A stretch of DNA of 64,000 bases, taken from the NCBI GenBank assembly GCA_029243025.1, contig JAQWSU010000010.1:105814-169813 (forward strand). The letters are read 5' to 3'. The position numbers were made by a program, and so were the translations under genes. Numbering within the stretch: the first letter of the stretch is position 1; the number at the start of each line of letters is the position of its first letter. Source of the stretch: Pirellulaceae bacterium. Lineage in GTDB: Bacteria > Planctomycetota > Planctomycetia > Pirellulales > Pirellulaceae. Positions 10,052 to 19,821 of the stretch are shown in pieces. The notes below the pieces were generated by a model that worked only from the letters and a program-made list of their open reading frames with translations, was not told the DNA's origin and made no database searches.

Positions 10052-10345
10052 GTGACCGAAGATCGCCGGGAAGAATCATTAACGCTTTTGAACAACACGC
10101 ACGAGTTTCCCTGCCCATTCCTGCTAAAAATAATTGGCATCAGCGAGAACTCTTTTGAGGCACGGGTCGTCGCTACCGTGCGAGAAGCGCTGGGGATGGC
10201 AGTGGACCCGGAATTCAACATGCGAGCAACGCCAAATGGCGAGCACGTCTCGGTCACGCTTGAACCGGTTATCGACTCCGCAGAAACTGTCCTGGACGTT
10301 TATGATCGACTCCGAAATGTCGAAGGTGTGGTCATGGTGATGTAG
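10052..10345 (+). CDS. DUF493 (YbeD-like) small protein
   Basis: 97 residues with the DUF493/UPF0250 pattern: a Tyr/His-x-Phe-Pro-Cys-like opening followed by a Lys-Ile-Ile-Gly strand, an amphipathic helix, and a VSVTLEPVIDS strand. This is a ferredoxin-like fold related to ACT domains. The family is thought to be regulatory and its ligand is not settled. The GTG start is supported by AAAGGAG centred about 12 nt upstream. It converges with the ATP-grasp gene, with 29 bp between the stops. Confidence 0.85.
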   Translation: MTEDRREESLTLLNNTHEFPCPFLLKIIGISENSFEARVVATVREALGMAVDPEFNMRATPNGEHVSVTLEPVIDSAETVLDVYDRLRNVEGVVMVM

Positions 10346-10374
10346 CAACGCCCGAGAAATGGAAACCAATCCGA

Positions 10375-11586
10375 TCATCTCTGGCGTACAACTTTGGCCC
10401 CACGAAAGTCCAACAGGGAAGTGACAGCTTCGGCTCGCTGACGCAGCCTTTGATAAACCGAGGAAATTTCCTTTGCTTCAGCAAGCTCGGCTGCCTTGGC
10501 AACAGAAGCAAAAACGGTCACCAAAGGACTGCCTGCAGCCACCTTCAAATTCCGACGCGGCAAATCAGCAACCACTTGTTGATCTTGGTTCATCTGATCA
10601 ATCGCCTCAAGAAAAGCAGCCGTGATCGTCACATCGCCAGGGGCATAAACGATCGCTTTTCCGTGACCCACGTCCGCAGGGACAGACGAAATTGACCTGG
10701 TATCAATCGACTGACCGCGACAGGCCTGAAGATGGAGCGGGATCGCAATGCGCCCCAACGATCGTTCCAAGATTTCGACGGAAGCCGTATATCTCGGATT
10801 GATTTCGATCAGCGTAAGAGACGAATCTTGCAGGATTGCGTCGACACCGAATAGCCCCATCAGGCCAAATTCGCGGGTAAGACAGGAGCCCAGATCATGC
10901 CATTTCTGCCGCTGCCTACTGGTGAGCTCCAAAGGACCGATCGAGCCACAGTACTGGAATTGGCTTGCCCCGAATCCAGAGTCACCCACCAGTTGCCTTG
11001 TGACACCTAAGAGTTTGGTTCCCGTTTTCTGAGCCACAAACACAGCAGAACAAGAGCAGCCTTCTTCGTAGCGTTGACGGTAACAACCCTCCGGCAAACG
11101 ATCGCCTTTCAAACTCCACGTGATACCAAGCCCGGCCGCAGATCGGAGCGGCTTGACCAGCCAGCGACCAGTTGCTGGCTGGGCCCCTGCTCCGAAGATC
11201 GTCTTTGGAAATTGACAATCCAGTTGCTGAGCAACCGCACTTAGTCGACGAGGATCTCGAACCTGCTTGAGCACATCGGACGAATTTCCCAACAAGGGAA
11301 CGCGGACCGAAGTCGCTTCGACCAGTGATGGATGATTTTCCAACGCTCCCGTGTACATCCAATAGTCGGGGGACACTCGCTCGATCCACTGATTGAGACC
11401 TCGGTAGTTAGGCTCAAGCCGGATCGCTTCACAAATTGAAAGCAAGTCACGATCAGAAAACAGGTCAGCAGCCACCAATTGGAATTGCGTCGCCTGCGCC
11501 GATTCGGCAGCGGATCTTGCCGAAGCTCCAACAATCAACAGCTTATGCGATGCTGCAACCTCTTCCTGGGTCAAGTCAGATGTCAT
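10375..11586 (-). CDS. ATP-grasp domain protein
   Basis: 403 residues. The N-terminal third (LLIVGASARSAAES, then a Leu-rich helix and strand) resembles the preATP-grasp domain. The core contains WLVKPLRSAAG near 140-150, which is the ATP-binding Lys strand, and LIEINPRYTAS near 255-265, which supplies the Mg-binding Glu-x-Asn pair of ATP-grasp ligases. These enzymes form acyl-phosphates and ligate carboxylates to amines. Similar orphan ATP-grasp proteins occur with tetrahydromethanopterin-pathway genes in planctomycetes and methylotrophs, but no other such gene is in this window, so the substrate stays open. No strong ribosome site precedes the ATG. Confidence 0.8.
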   Translation of the reverse strand: MTSDLTQEEVAASHKLLIVGASARSAAESAQATQFQLVAADLFSDRDLLSICEAIRLEPNYRGLNQWIERVSPDYWMYTGALENHPSLVEATSVRVPLLGNSSDVLKQVRDPRRLSAVAQQLDCQFPKTIFGAGAQPATGRWLVKPLRSAAGLGITWSLKGDRLPEGCYRQRYEEGCSCSAVFVAQKTGTKLLGVTRQLVGDSGFGASQFQYCGSIGPLELTSRQRQKWHDLGSCLTREFGLMGLFGVDAILQDSSLTLIEINPRYTASVEILERSLGRIAIPLHLQACRGQSIDTRSISSVPADVGHGKAIVYAPGDVTITAAFLEAIDQMNQDQQVVADLPRRNLKVAAGSPLVTVFASVAKAAELAEAKEISSVYQRLRQRAEAVTSLLDFRGAKVVRQR

Positions 11587-11779
11587 GCAATCATGATACT
11601 GCCCTCAGCCAAAAATCAAACGCCCCTGCCGTCACACCGCCTGCCTTTCAAGCTCTCACTGATCATTGCTTCGATCGAGAGGAAGTCGCAAAATGCGACA
11701 TTGTCGATCTCGCGTTTATCAGGAAATGCGGTCGAATCGTCTCGCCCACCCAACTCCCTTCCCCCAAGGCCCAGCAAAG

Positions 11780-13330
11780 ATGCTCTCCAAACTCAAAACC
11801 TACGCATTGGTTGGTATCGAAGCTGTTCCCGTGGAGGTCGAAGTCGACGTGACATCGACATCAATGCCGAGCACCATCCTGGTCGGCTTGCCCGATCAAG
11901 CCGTCAAAGAAAGTACTCATCGTGTTGCACGCGCGATCGTCAACTCAGGTTTCGTTCGGCCTCGAGATCGCATCGTCATCAACCTGGCCCCAGGTGAACT
12001 TCCCAAGCAAGCCGCTTCATTCGACTTACCCATCACCTTGGGAATTCTGGCCGCAAGTGGACAACTCGCCCCGGACAAATTCGGCCATTATGCAGTCGTG
12101 GGCGAACTTTCTCTGGAAGGCTTAACTCGACCGACGATTGGCGCCCTCTCGATGGCAATTCGTGCAGCAAAAGATCGAAATCGGGGCATCGTTGTGCCAA
12201 CCGCCAGCGCCGCCGAAGCGGCCGTCGTTGAATCTTTGGATGTCATTCCTGTGCAAAACTTGGCTCAAGCCGTGGGCTTTTTCGGCGGTCAGATCGACCT
12301 GCCCCCCGCCCCCTCACGAGTGAGTGACTTGTTCCAACAACACTCCCATTATGAAAACGATTTCGCGGACGTGCGAGGACAGGAGCTGGCCAAGCGGGCA
12401 CTCACCGTCGCAGCAGCCGGATGCCACAACCTGTTAATGGTTGGACCTCCCGGCACGGGGAAATCAATGTTGGCATCTCGTGTCGCCACCATCCTGCCCG
12501 AATTGACGGCGAGTGAGTCGATCGAAACCAGTCGAATCTACAGCGTGATGGGCAAGATGCAGGCAGGGGTTGCCTTGATGGTGAGAAGACCGTTTCGCGC
12601 ACCTCATCACACGATCAGCGAAGCTGGACTCGTTGGCGGCGGTAGCCCTCCATCCCCGGGAGAAATCAGCCTTTCGCAAAATGGTCTCCTCTTTCTCGAC
12701 GAATTGCCGGAGTTCAACCGCCGTACACTTGAAGTCTTGAGGCAACCGCTGGAGGACGGACAGGTCACCATCTCACGCGCTTTGCGTTCCACAACCTTCC
12801 CCGCCAACTTCATCCTCATCGCGGCGATGAATCCCTGCCCCTGCGGATATCGCCATGACCCTCGGCGCCGCTGTCAGTGCTCCACACCTCAAGTAGAACG
12901 TTATTTGGCCAAAATCAGTGGCCCTCTGCTTGATCGAATTGATATTCACCTTGAGGTACCAGCCGTGTCTTACCAAGAACTGGCCGCAAAAGCCGCTGGA
13001 ACCAACTCAGCAACAATGCGGGAGCAAGTCGTGTTCGCCAGAGCGGCACAGCGGCAACGGTTCGACCAAAGCCTCACACGACAAAACGGACGCATGAACA
13101 GTCGAGAGATTCGAGAACATTGCGTCCTCGATGCAGCCAGTAGCCAACTTGTTCGGTCCAGCCTCAACGATCTGGGCCTTTCGGCTCGCGCCCACGACAA
13201 AATACTTCGAGTGGCCCGAACAATCGCTGACATCAACGGCTCATTACAACTCCAAGCCGATCATCTAGCGGAAGCGATTCACTACCGTTTGCTCGATCGT
13301 GAAACCCATTCAGAACTCAACAATCGTTGA
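11780..13330 (+). CDS. comM: YifB/ComM family Mg-chelatase-like AAA+ ATPase
   Basis: 516 residues from the ATG at 11780. I chose this start because MLSKLKTYALVGIEA is the family N-terminus; the frame stays open upstream to 11666 but the added residues look non-coding. An N-terminal ribosomal-S5-like domain spans about 1-170. The AAA+ module has Walker A GPPGTGKS at 222-229, Walker B LLFLDELPEF at about 303-312 and an NPCPCGY motif near residue 350. A Mg-chelatase C-terminal domain follows. In naturally competent bacteria ComM is a branch-migration helicase that helps integrate incoming DNA; elsewhere its role is poorly known. The gene ends at a strong hairpin terminator. Confidence 0.93.
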   Translation: MLSKLKTYALVGIEAVPVEVEVDVTSTSMPSTILVGLPDQAVKESTHRVARAIVNSGFVRPRDRIVINLAPGELPKQAASFDLPITLGILAASGQLAPDKFGHYAVVGELSLEGLTRPTIGALSMAIRAAKDRNRGIVVPTASAAEAAVVESLDVIPVQNLAQAVGFFGGQIDLPPAPSRVSDLFQQHSHYENDFADVRGQELAKRALTVAAAGCHNLLMVGPPGTGKSMLASRVATILPELTASESIETSRIYSVMGKMQAGVALMVRRPFRAPHHTISEAGLVGGGSPPSPGEISLSQNGLLFLDELPEFNRRTLEVLRQPLEDGQVTISRALRSTTFPANFILIAAMNPCPCGYRHDPRRRCQCSTPQVERYLAKISGPLLDRIDIHLEVPAVSYQELAAKAAGTNSATMREQVVFARAAQRQRFDQSLTRQNGRMNSREIREHCVLDAASSQLVRSSLNDLGLSARAHDKILRVARTIADINGSLQLQADHLAEAIHYRLLDRETHSELNNR

Positions 13331-13432
13331 TCGCGTCCCTTGAAACCGTCCCTTGAAACCGTCGTCCGGGCCACCCGCCACACGAACAGTTTTCGAAGAG
13401 CCAAAGGACGCCGCCTCATTAAGCAGCGCGCA

Positions 13433-13464
13433 AAACAAGCGGCCCATTAATGGGTCGCTTGTTT
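13433..13464. terminator. Strong hairpin terminator between convergent genes
   Basis: A near-perfect 32-nt palindrome: AAACAAGCG pairs with CGCTTGTTT around an inner CCCATTAATGGG, with one G-T wobble. T-rich sequence (TTTCTCTCTT) follows on the plus strand. It ends comM transcription and may also serve the minus-strand small-protein gene. Confidence 0.8.
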
Positions 13465-13503
13465 CTCTCTTATCGAAGAACTCGCCGAAGCAAGTTTCAT
13501 ACA

Positions 13504-13755
13504 CTAGGGCACAAACGCACTGGCTGGATGGCGAGGCATTAAAACTGCTCCTCGCGCCGGACCAACCGCACTACCTGCCATCAAAGCCGAAACTGCGGAC
13601 GACGCTTCAACCGGTTGAGCGTCAACAACAGCGGGCATTGTGGATTCAGCGGTGGTCTCAGAAACCATCAGGTTTGAAAGCGGAATAGCAATCGCTGCAA
13701 GAACAGCAACCACACACACCACTTGCACCAGGGATCGAATCACTGGTTTCTTCAT
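13504..13755 (-). CDS. Small membrane or secreted protein, unknown
   Basis: 83 residues starting MKKPVIRSLVQ. I start at the ATG at 13755 rather than the in-frame TTG at 13770, because GGAG lies 9 nt before that ATG. Two N-terminal Lys residues and an Arg precede a hydrophobic segment (about residues 8-26), so it is a signal peptide or single membrane anchor. The remainder is Ala/Val/Ser-rich with no Cys and no motif I recognise. It lies between two terminator or promoter regions as a single-gene unit. Confidence 0.65.
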   Translation of the reverse strand: MKKPVIRSLVQVVCVVAVLAAIAIPLSNLMVSETTAESTMPAVVDAQPVEASSAVSALMAGSAVGPARGAVLMPRHPASAFVP

Positions 13756-13889
13756 CAAAGTCTTCTCCAAGTTGTAGGTCCTGGGTCGCGATTTCAGGCT
13801 GACACTTACCTAGTCACTTTAACCGTTCGGCCCAGTTTAACCCCTTAATACCCCCGAATCAAGGTATCGGCTGATTTTTATCTAAAATT

Positions 13890-14756
13890 TCAAGAACACG
13901 GTCGTCGGACGGCGTTCAAACAGATTAACCCAATCAACGCGAGGAAGGCCGAAGAAGGCTCAGGGATTTCAATGATAAACGATCCGGAGGACTCAATTCG
14001 CCCCCCTACTTCGCTGCCGGGCAACGAGTAGGTGCCTGTTACTTCTACCAAACACCCATTCGGATCTGCACATCCATCGTAAATATCGGCCAGTGTTATG
14101 TTTATGTCATCTTGGTCGGTCATGGCCGTCGGTTCCGATGAGTAGAATCCATCTCCAATGCCAACATAGATAAATTCATTCACCAAGTCGGTTCCCGGCT
14201 GTCCGCCGCTGAGGATCCCATCATCCCCGCCACCTCGCATCCCATCAGGCCCCCAATCGATACCGACTCGCGTGGCGGAGTAGGTCGCACCCGCCAGACT
14301 CCCCGATTGGTTGAAATAGCCCCCTACATCATCGCTCTCAAGCTGCCAATTAATGTCATTTAGAGCGAATTGCCGATCGGCCGAACCAACAAGATGCAGC
14401 CCAAAATGAAAGCGATTGCCGAACTCGCCGAGGAAAGGAACGGTAAATTCCGGGTTAGGATTCGCGGTCGCACGCCATGAATGGAACGGCGTGTAGATGA
14501 TTTCCTCCGGCCTAATGCGGCGGTCGATCACCTCATAGGCGGACGCACTTGTCTCCCGATTCCCGATGTTCGTCTTCGACTGAACACCAGCAATTGCGTT
14601 TAACACGTAATTGCTCCATTTCGGTGATTCGGGACCTTTCGGTGCAAAAGCGGGAGTCACATCAAAAGTCATTAAGGCCGAATCGGCCTGGGATGCCAAA
14701 CCAAACCCCATCGCGCAAGCGCAGAGCGAAAGTCCTACTTTTCCCCAACGAGTCAT
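13890..14756 (-). CDS. PEP-CTERM sorted exported protein
   Basis: 288 residues: signal peptide (MTRWGKVGLSLCACAMGFGLASQA), a beta-rich body without a recognised domain, and a C-terminal IPEPSS followed by a hydrophobic segment and basic end (LNAVRRP). That is the PEP-CTERM arrangement recognised by exosortase for surface or exopolysaccharide-linked export. The body has two Cys close together (GCADPNGC) that could pair. GAGGAG lies 9-10 nt before the ATG. Function unknown; the neighbouring polysaccharide export gene fits the exosortase theme. Confidence 0.82.
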   Translation of the reverse strand: MTRWGKVGLSLCACAMGFGLASQADSALMTFDVTPAFAPKGPESPKWSNYVLNAIAGVQSKTNIGNRETSASAYEVIDRRIRPEEIIYTPFHSWRATANPNPEFTVPFLGEFGNRFHFGLHLVGSADRQFALNDINWQLESDDVGGYFNQSGSLAGATYSATRVGIDWGPDGMRGGGDDGILSGGQPGTDLVNEFIYVGIGDGFYSSEPTAMTDQDDINITLADIYDGCADPNGCLVEVTGTYSLPGSEVGGRIESSGSFIIEIPEPSSAFLALIGLICLNAVRRPCS

Positions 14757-15220
14757 TAGCGGTTCTCCTCAGGTGCAATCAACAAGGTTCATTTCTAGCA
14801 GAGGGAATTCCGTCCCGAATTCCAAACAATCGACGTTCAAATCTTGAGTGTTAAGTTTCAGACTAACCGGGGTCGCAGGCATTGCAAGCATTGACCGCCG
14901 AATTCTGCCCAATTTGCTTCAATAACTTAACCGAAACGCTCCCCCCAGGCACCCAAACGCCACAAGTCATTGCTAAAAAGCGACTTACGTTGCAAAAATC
15001 GCTCAAATCGGTTCGCTTTTGCGAGCGAAAGCAGCCCGCCTCGACAGCTAAGAAACCGGCGCAATTCGACTAGACCTGCCCGATACGGTTTTGCTACCCT
15101 CCGCCCCGCTTCTCTTCCCAGACCAAACACTTTTCGTTTCACCAATCCATCAGACAATTAATTTTCACGAAGGTCGGCGAGGCAGATCCGTCAGATCGGT
15201 TATCGCCAAGTCGGACGTCA
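14757..15220. other. Intergenic region, nothing recognised
   Basis: 464 bp between divergent genes (the PEP-CTERM gene on minus and the lipoprotein gene on plus). Short open frames exist on both strands but none has a plausible start, ribosome site or protein-like composition. Presumably holds two promoters. Confidence 0.5.
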
Positions 15221-16465
15221 ATGATCAACCAATGCCAAAATCAAAGTGAGCGGTTCAGCAAAGCTGTTTCCGGGCAGGATTTCCTGAATGCGTTCCGAGG
15301 CCGGTACGTGTGGATCTTGCTAGGTAGCGTCCTGATTACCTCCCAACTAGGCTGCTCGTCATATCACTTGGCTAAACGCACGATGTATTGCGAATTGAAC
15401 GAGTACCCCCAAGTTACCGATGGCAAACTCGCCTGCCGAAAATATCGCGGTTGGGCCAAGCAGGAATGGCAGCGAGTTCGGATGGAATCGGGAGATACGT
15501 TCAGCGACGATTATGCAAGTGGATTTCTCCAAGGCTTTGTCGACCAGGTTTATGCCGGCGGCAAACCCGTCGCTCCCCCGGTACCACCGCGAAAGTACTG
15601 GCGTGTTGGTTATCGAAATGCAAACGGTCGACGCGCGGTGGAAGACTGGTACCACGGATTTGAACTGGGTGCGCAAATCGCTCATGACTCAGGATATCGG
15701 GCGCAAGCAATTGTCCCATCGTCAATCGCTCCCGGCAGTGGTGAGGGACTTCGACTGAGGGAAGGTTACGACAACGAACCGGTGCTAGTCCCCGAAAACA
15801 TTTTGGACCCCGTTCCGAATCCGGACGAAGCTCCTGAAGATCCCGATGTTGAAGAGCCGGTATTCGAAGAATTGCAACCGCCCAGTGAATCGCTCGACAC
15901 AGCAGATGCTGACGGCGCCGATCAGACAGGGGCGTTGTCACCAATTTCGGCAGTATTACCAGTCTCCTTTGAAACGACGGAACCCGTTCAGTTCGAAGAG
16001 ACGTGGGGTGAAAGCCCTCCGCCGCCCCCCTGGCAGGCATCATCGAACGACTCGGATAGCCTACCGCAAGCCGACGCCAACCCGCCAACATCGCAACAGG
16101 GAGAGTTCGATCCGTTCGAGGGCTCCATCATCACCGGCCCAAAAATCACCGGCCCAAAAAGGAATCAGTCACCGACAGAAACGGATCAAGATCAGCAAGC
16201 AACAACCACCGATCCGAAGGCATCCGACACATTCTCTGGCCCAATTTTAGAGCTAAATGAACCTCAGAACGGAAAACCGACTCGCCCCAAAACGTCGTCC
16301 GGTTTCTCGGAACCCAACAAACTCGACGCAGCCGAGACGAGCTTGCCCGCGGGAGCAGAACCCGAAAGCACTTCCCCTGAGATTTCGACCACCGGACAAG
16401 ATGGCTGGCAAAGTAAGACCGAACCAACACCTTGGCAAAGTCGTGACAAAAAAGATGGAAAATAA
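15221..16465 (+). CDS. Putative lipoprotein beside polysaccharide export gene
   Basis: 414 residues. After a 30-residue N-region a hydrophobic stretch ends in SQLGC, a lipobox, near residue 45. Residues 50-170 form a Tyr/Trp-rich folded domain (WAKQEWQRVR, DDYASGFLQGFVDQVYAGG, RKYWRVGYRN). The remainder is a Pro/Glu/Asp-rich low-complexity tail with a tandem ITGPK pair. I know this domain type only as a conserved planctomycete hypothetical. It runs directly into the Wza-like gene on the same strand, so both probably act in envelope polysaccharide export; that role is inferred from the neighbour. Confidence 0.75.
   Translation: MINQCQNQSERFSKAVSGQDFLNAFRGRYVWILLGSVLITSQLGCSSYHLAKRTMYCELNEYPQVTDGKLACRKYRGWAKQEWQRVRMESGDTFSDDYASGFLQGFVDQVYAGGKPVAPPVPPRKYWRVGYRNANGRRAVEDWYHGFELGAQIAHDSGYRAQAIVPSSIAPGSGEGLRLREGYDNEPVLVPENILDPVPNPDEAPEDPDVEEPVFEELQPPSESLDTADADGADQTGALSPISAVLPVSFETTEPVQFEETWGESPPPPPWQASSNDSDSLPQADANPPTSQQGEFDPFEGSIITGPKITGPKRNQSPTETDQDQQATTTDPKASDTFSGPILELNEPQNGKPTRPKTSSGFSEPNKLDAAETSLPAGAEPESTSPEISTTGQDGWQSKTEPTPWQSRDKKDGK
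16130..16159 (+). repeat. 15-bp in-frame tandem duplication
   Basis: Two exact copies of ATCACCGGCCCAAAA lie head to tail inside the low-complexity tail of the lipoprotein gene and encode ITGPK twice. A length of 15 bp keeps the frame. Confidence 0.85.
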
Positions 16466-16517
16466 GACACCAAGACTTCCCTTTTCGACTCGAGCATTCG
16501 CTGCGGACATTTCTCTC

Positions 16518-17867
16518 ATGTCAGACCAACAACATCGCCAAATCCGATTCGGACTGCTTTCAGCCTTGATCGCATTTAGCCTCGCCGGTTGTTCGGCGAT
16601 CACGAATCCGGTGGCCAATGGTGTTCCTGCGCGTTTGTTACCCGACGATTTACTGGCCGAATCCAAAGAGGGCTTGGTGCCCATTCCACTGGACTGGCTA
16701 CGTGTCGAACCCCCCAAGGAATATCTCTTAGGCGTGGGCGACATCGTCGGTGTTTACATCGAAGGTGCACTCGGAGACCGCGATTCGCTGCCACCGATCA
16801 ATTTTCCTCAAGTGGCGAACCTTCCACCCTCGATTGGTTTCCCGATCCCGATTGGCGAAAATGGGACGATCCCGTTGCCCTTCGTCAACCGAGTCAAACT
16901 GATCGGATTGACACTGGAAGAGGCCCAAACGGCGATTCGTGACGCCTACACCAGTAACGACAAGCAAATCCTCAAGCCCGATGAAGCGCGTGTCCTGCTG
17001 ACTCTGGTTCGACCTCGACAAGCTCGAATTCTCATTATTCGCGAAGACGCACCCTCAGCACGACCTTCCTTGAACGACCCCACTTACCGACTCTTCGGGT
17101 CAGCTCCCAGCCTGGACGCCGCCCGACGGCAGGGAACCGGTTACGTGCTGGAACTCCCGGAGACCGAGGCGGATGTATTGAGTGCACTCGCCAAATCAGG
17201 AGGTCTCCCGGGTCCCACGGCGCTGAATGAAGTCATCATTTACCGAGGTTACGATGACGTCGCTGGGTTTGACGCGCCGATCGAATGGGGTGAAAACGAA
17301 CTTAAGAACAAGGAATCCGATGCTCGGAAAACAATTCGAATTCCCACGCGAGTCCCTCCCGATTTACCGCGTCCGTTCACGCAAGCTGATGTTCACTTGA
17401 AGTCTGGCGACATCGTCTTCGTACCCTCCCGTGATACCGATGTCTATTACACGGGTGGCTTAATGCCACCACGAGAGGTGCCATTGCCCCGCGATAACGA
17501 CATTCGCGTGATAGAAGCGATTCTCCGTGTGGGCGGACCCGTCAACAACGGCGGCCTTTTGATCGGAAACTTCAGCGGCTCCGGTGCTCTGCGGACCGGG
17601 CTGGGCAATCCAAGCCCAAGCTTGTTAACGGTACTCAGAAAGACACCCGGTGGAGGCCAAGTTCCGATTCGCGTCAATTTGAACCGAGCGATGCGAGATC
17701 CGAGAGAGAATATTCTGATCATGCCGGGCGATATGTTGCTGCTCCAAGAAACCCCCGCCGAGGCAGTCGCACGGTACACGTCAGAAATCTTCAGCCTGGG
17801 CTTCGTCGGCGAGATGTTCAATCGAGGATCCGGGAGCGGTACGGCAACACTTGTCCTTCCGAAGTAA
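16518..17867 (+). CDS. Polysaccharide export outer-membrane protein, Wza-like
   Basis: 449 residues from the ATG at 16518, chosen because it gives a clean lipoprotein signal: a basic n-region, a hydrophobic core, then SLAGC at about residues 22-26. An ATG at 16455 overlapping the previous stop is the alternative. The body has the polysaccharide-export (Poly_export) strand pattern YLLGVGDIVGVYIEGALG near 70-90, ENGTIPLPFVNRVKLIGLTLEEAQ near 115-140, and SLBB-like segments later (DVLSALAKSGGLPG and VIEAILRVGGPVN). Wza-type proteins form the outer-membrane exit channel for exopolysaccharide. No co-polymerase or polymerase gene follows within the window. Confidence 0.85.
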   Translation: MSDQQHRQIRFGLLSALIAFSLAGCSAITNPVANGVPARLLPDDLLAESKEGLVPIPLDWLRVEPPKEYLLGVGDIVGVYIEGALGDRDSLPPINFPQVANLPPSIGFPIPIGENGTIPLPFVNRVKLIGLTLEEAQTAIRDAYTSNDKQILKPDEARVLLTLVRPRQARILIIREDAPSARPSLNDPTYRLFGSAPSLDAARRQGTGYVLELPETEADVLSALAKSGGLPGPTALNEVIIYRGYDDVAGFDAPIEWGENELKNKESDARKTIRIPTRVPPDLPRPFTQADVHLKSGDIVFVPSRDTDVYYTGGLMPPREVPLPRDNDIRVIEAILRVGGPVNNGGLLIGNFSGSGALRTGLGNPSPSLLTVLRKTPGGGQVPIRVNLNRAMRDPRENILIMPGDMLLLQETPAEAVARYTSEIFSLGFVGEMFNRGSGSGTATLVLPK

Positions 17868-17886
17868 TCGCCAATAAGCAGTCGGC

Positions 17887-19512
17887 CTATCGTTTACTCG
17901 GCTGGAAAGGGGCCCGTCCGGCCCGAAATCGCAACACACTCAGGAGCCCCAATGCGATCAGGGCAAGGCTGTTGGGTTCTGGCACAGCAGCCATCGCGGA
18001 ACGAGGTCCCTGCTCATACGCTCCCGTTTGGAGTGCGGCAACCAAATCACTCGTCCCAAAATCCAGATCACCGTCCCAGTCGCCTTCCGCCCACCCCGAG
18101 TTGTGCGGTATGTCGTCTTCGTATTCGGCTGCGGACAACGCCAAAATCAGATCTCCGGTCCCAAACTGTCCATCAAGATTTCCGTCGCCAAGATAGGTGT
18201 AGGCAAGCTGTTCGACCCAAATCGTGCGATCTTGATGATCGACGAAACTGTCTGCATTTAAATCGAACTCGGCTAGATGACTTGCCGTGTTTACCGCTTG
18301 AGTCAACAGATCGATGTCGGTCGCATCGAGTTCCCCATCATGGTTGAAATCCCCTTCAAGTCCCGCAACGGTAAACAAGTAAGCAGCGCCCGCATTCAGC
18401 GTAGTGTCGTCGTCCTGGGGGGCTCCAATAAAAACGCTATTCTCCGAGAGCGAAACGGAGACACCAAAAGCATCTCGGAACTCGATATCGGTAGGCACGA
18501 ACTTTTGAGTCTGCTGTCCCGTTTCCGCATCAAAAAGATAGGCGGCGCCCAGCACACTGTTTAAGCCACTGGCTCCGACCAAAGCTGCCCCCGCCTGAAT
18601 GTCGACGGATGCCCCAAAATCGTCCCCCACCTGGGACTCTTCTGGCTCCAACTTGGCAAGCTGCTGTCCCGTCGATACATCAAACAGATAAGCAGCCCCG
18701 AATCCAGAGCCGCCGTTCGGTGCGCCGATCACAGCCACATTTCCATCAATGGCGACATCAAATCCGAATTCGTCACCACCAAATCCATCAATCGGTTGCA
18801 ATTTATGAAGCTGCTGGCCCGTGGCTACATCAAAGACGTAGGCAAAGCCCGGAACGAATCCGAGAGTCTCAAAATTCCCTGGAGCACCCACCACCGCAAA
18901 TTGCTCACTCACAGCAACATCGGCACCAAATTCCGCCCCATTGAGTGGATCCGCAGCGGTCAGCTTCTGTAACTGCAGCCCCGAATCCAAATCAAACAGA
19001 TAGGCCGCGCCTTGTCCCTGCCCGAGATTCGGAGCGCCAATAATGGCCAACTCATCAATTGCATTAATACCAAACCCAAATTCATCACCGGCAAAACTGT
19101 CATCCGACGTGAGCCTCATTAACTCCGTCCCCGTGTTCACATCGAACAGATAAGCTGCCCCTGGAATCTTCGTGCTGGCAAAAGGATTTCCCGGATCTCC
19201 GACAAGCACTGAATTGCCCGTCACTTTGGCATTAAAACCAAATAGATCGTCCACTCCCGATACGGAAGGGGTCAACGTATGAGTTGGTTGTCCCGTATTG
19301 ACGTCGAACAAATAGCCTTTGCCTGGCTTGGAGGCTTGTGCCGGTGCGCCGGTGAAAGCCACACCACCGTCGATCGATGCTGAAAAACCCAGCAGACCAT
19401 TACGTTCGGCGTCAACCTTTGTGAACTTTTGCTCGCTTGCGAAACTGGTCGCAGAACCAACCAACAAACAAACTACCAACAAACCGAAACAACAACGGTT
19501 GATCATCATCAC
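17887..19512 (-). CDS. Secreted FG-GAP beta-propeller with dockerin-like module and PEP-CTERM
   Basis: 541 residues. The signal peptide spans about 1-26. Then come seven tandem repeats of roughly 49 residues of the form FGxxVxVxGxxAxVGAPxxxxxxGAAYLFDxxTGQQ, FG-GAP-like blades that should close into a seven-bladed propeller (about 30-375). Two EF-hand/dockerin-like units follow (GDFNHDGELDATDIDLL; GDGNLDGQFGTGDLILAL and its partner). The end is VPEPNS, a hydrophobic stretch and RFRAGR, a PEP-CTERM signal. It is convergent with the Wza-like gene, 19 bp apart. The EF-hand module matches those in the genes at 3036 and 53813. Confidence 0.88.
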   Translation of the reverse strand: MMMINRCCFGLLVVCLLVGSATSFASEQKFTKVDAERNGLLGFSASIDGGVAFTGAPAQASKPGKGYLFDVNTGQPTHTLTPSVSGVDDLFGFNAKVTGNSVLVGDPGNPFASTKIPGAAYLFDVNTGTELMRLTSDDSFAGDEFGFGINAIDELAIIGAPNLGQGQGAAYLFDLDSGLQLQKLTAADPLNGAEFGADVAVSEQFAVVGAPGNFETLGFVPGFAYVFDVATGQQLHKLQPIDGFGGDEFGFDVAIDGNVAVIGAPNGGSGFGAAYLFDVSTGQQLAKLEPEESQVGDDFGASVDIQAGAALVGASGLNSVLGAAYLFDAETGQQTQKFVPTDIEFRDAFGVSVSLSENSVFIGAPQDDDTTLNAGAAYLFTVAGLEGDFNHDGELDATDIDLLTQAVNTASHLAEFDLNADSFVDHQDRTIWVEQLAYTYLGDGNLDGQFGTGDLILALSAAEYEDDIPHNSGWAEGDWDGDLDFGTSDLVAALQTGAYEQGPRSAMAAVPEPNSLALIALGLLSVLRFRAGRAPFQPSKR

Positions 19513-19821
19513 TTTCCATCCACTTGAATTATCCGCAAAATGCCGCCAAAATCAGCTCCCAGGCCAACTCAAGACGTTGCATCCTACCACCCTGGGCGTG
19601 ACGGCTGGGCGCGGAGATGCCTTCAAAACGGACTTTCATCGTACGAGTTTCTACGACTTTGTAAAACGAAATTGTTCGCGTGTTACGAAATAGATACACT
19701 TGCGAAAGAGGGAGCGACGCGAGACTCCCTTTATCCTAATTCAGACGCATTTTTTTGCCACTCATTAGTTCCAGGCAGATAACTTCTGAAGGCCTGCTCT
19801 CACAGGCAAAAGCGGAAGAAA
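19513..19821. other. Intergenic region, nothing recognised
   Basis: 309 bp upstream of the FG-GAP gene and downstream of the minus-strand YdcF gene. No convincing gene or hairpin; the FG-GAP promoter is probably here. Confidence 0.45.
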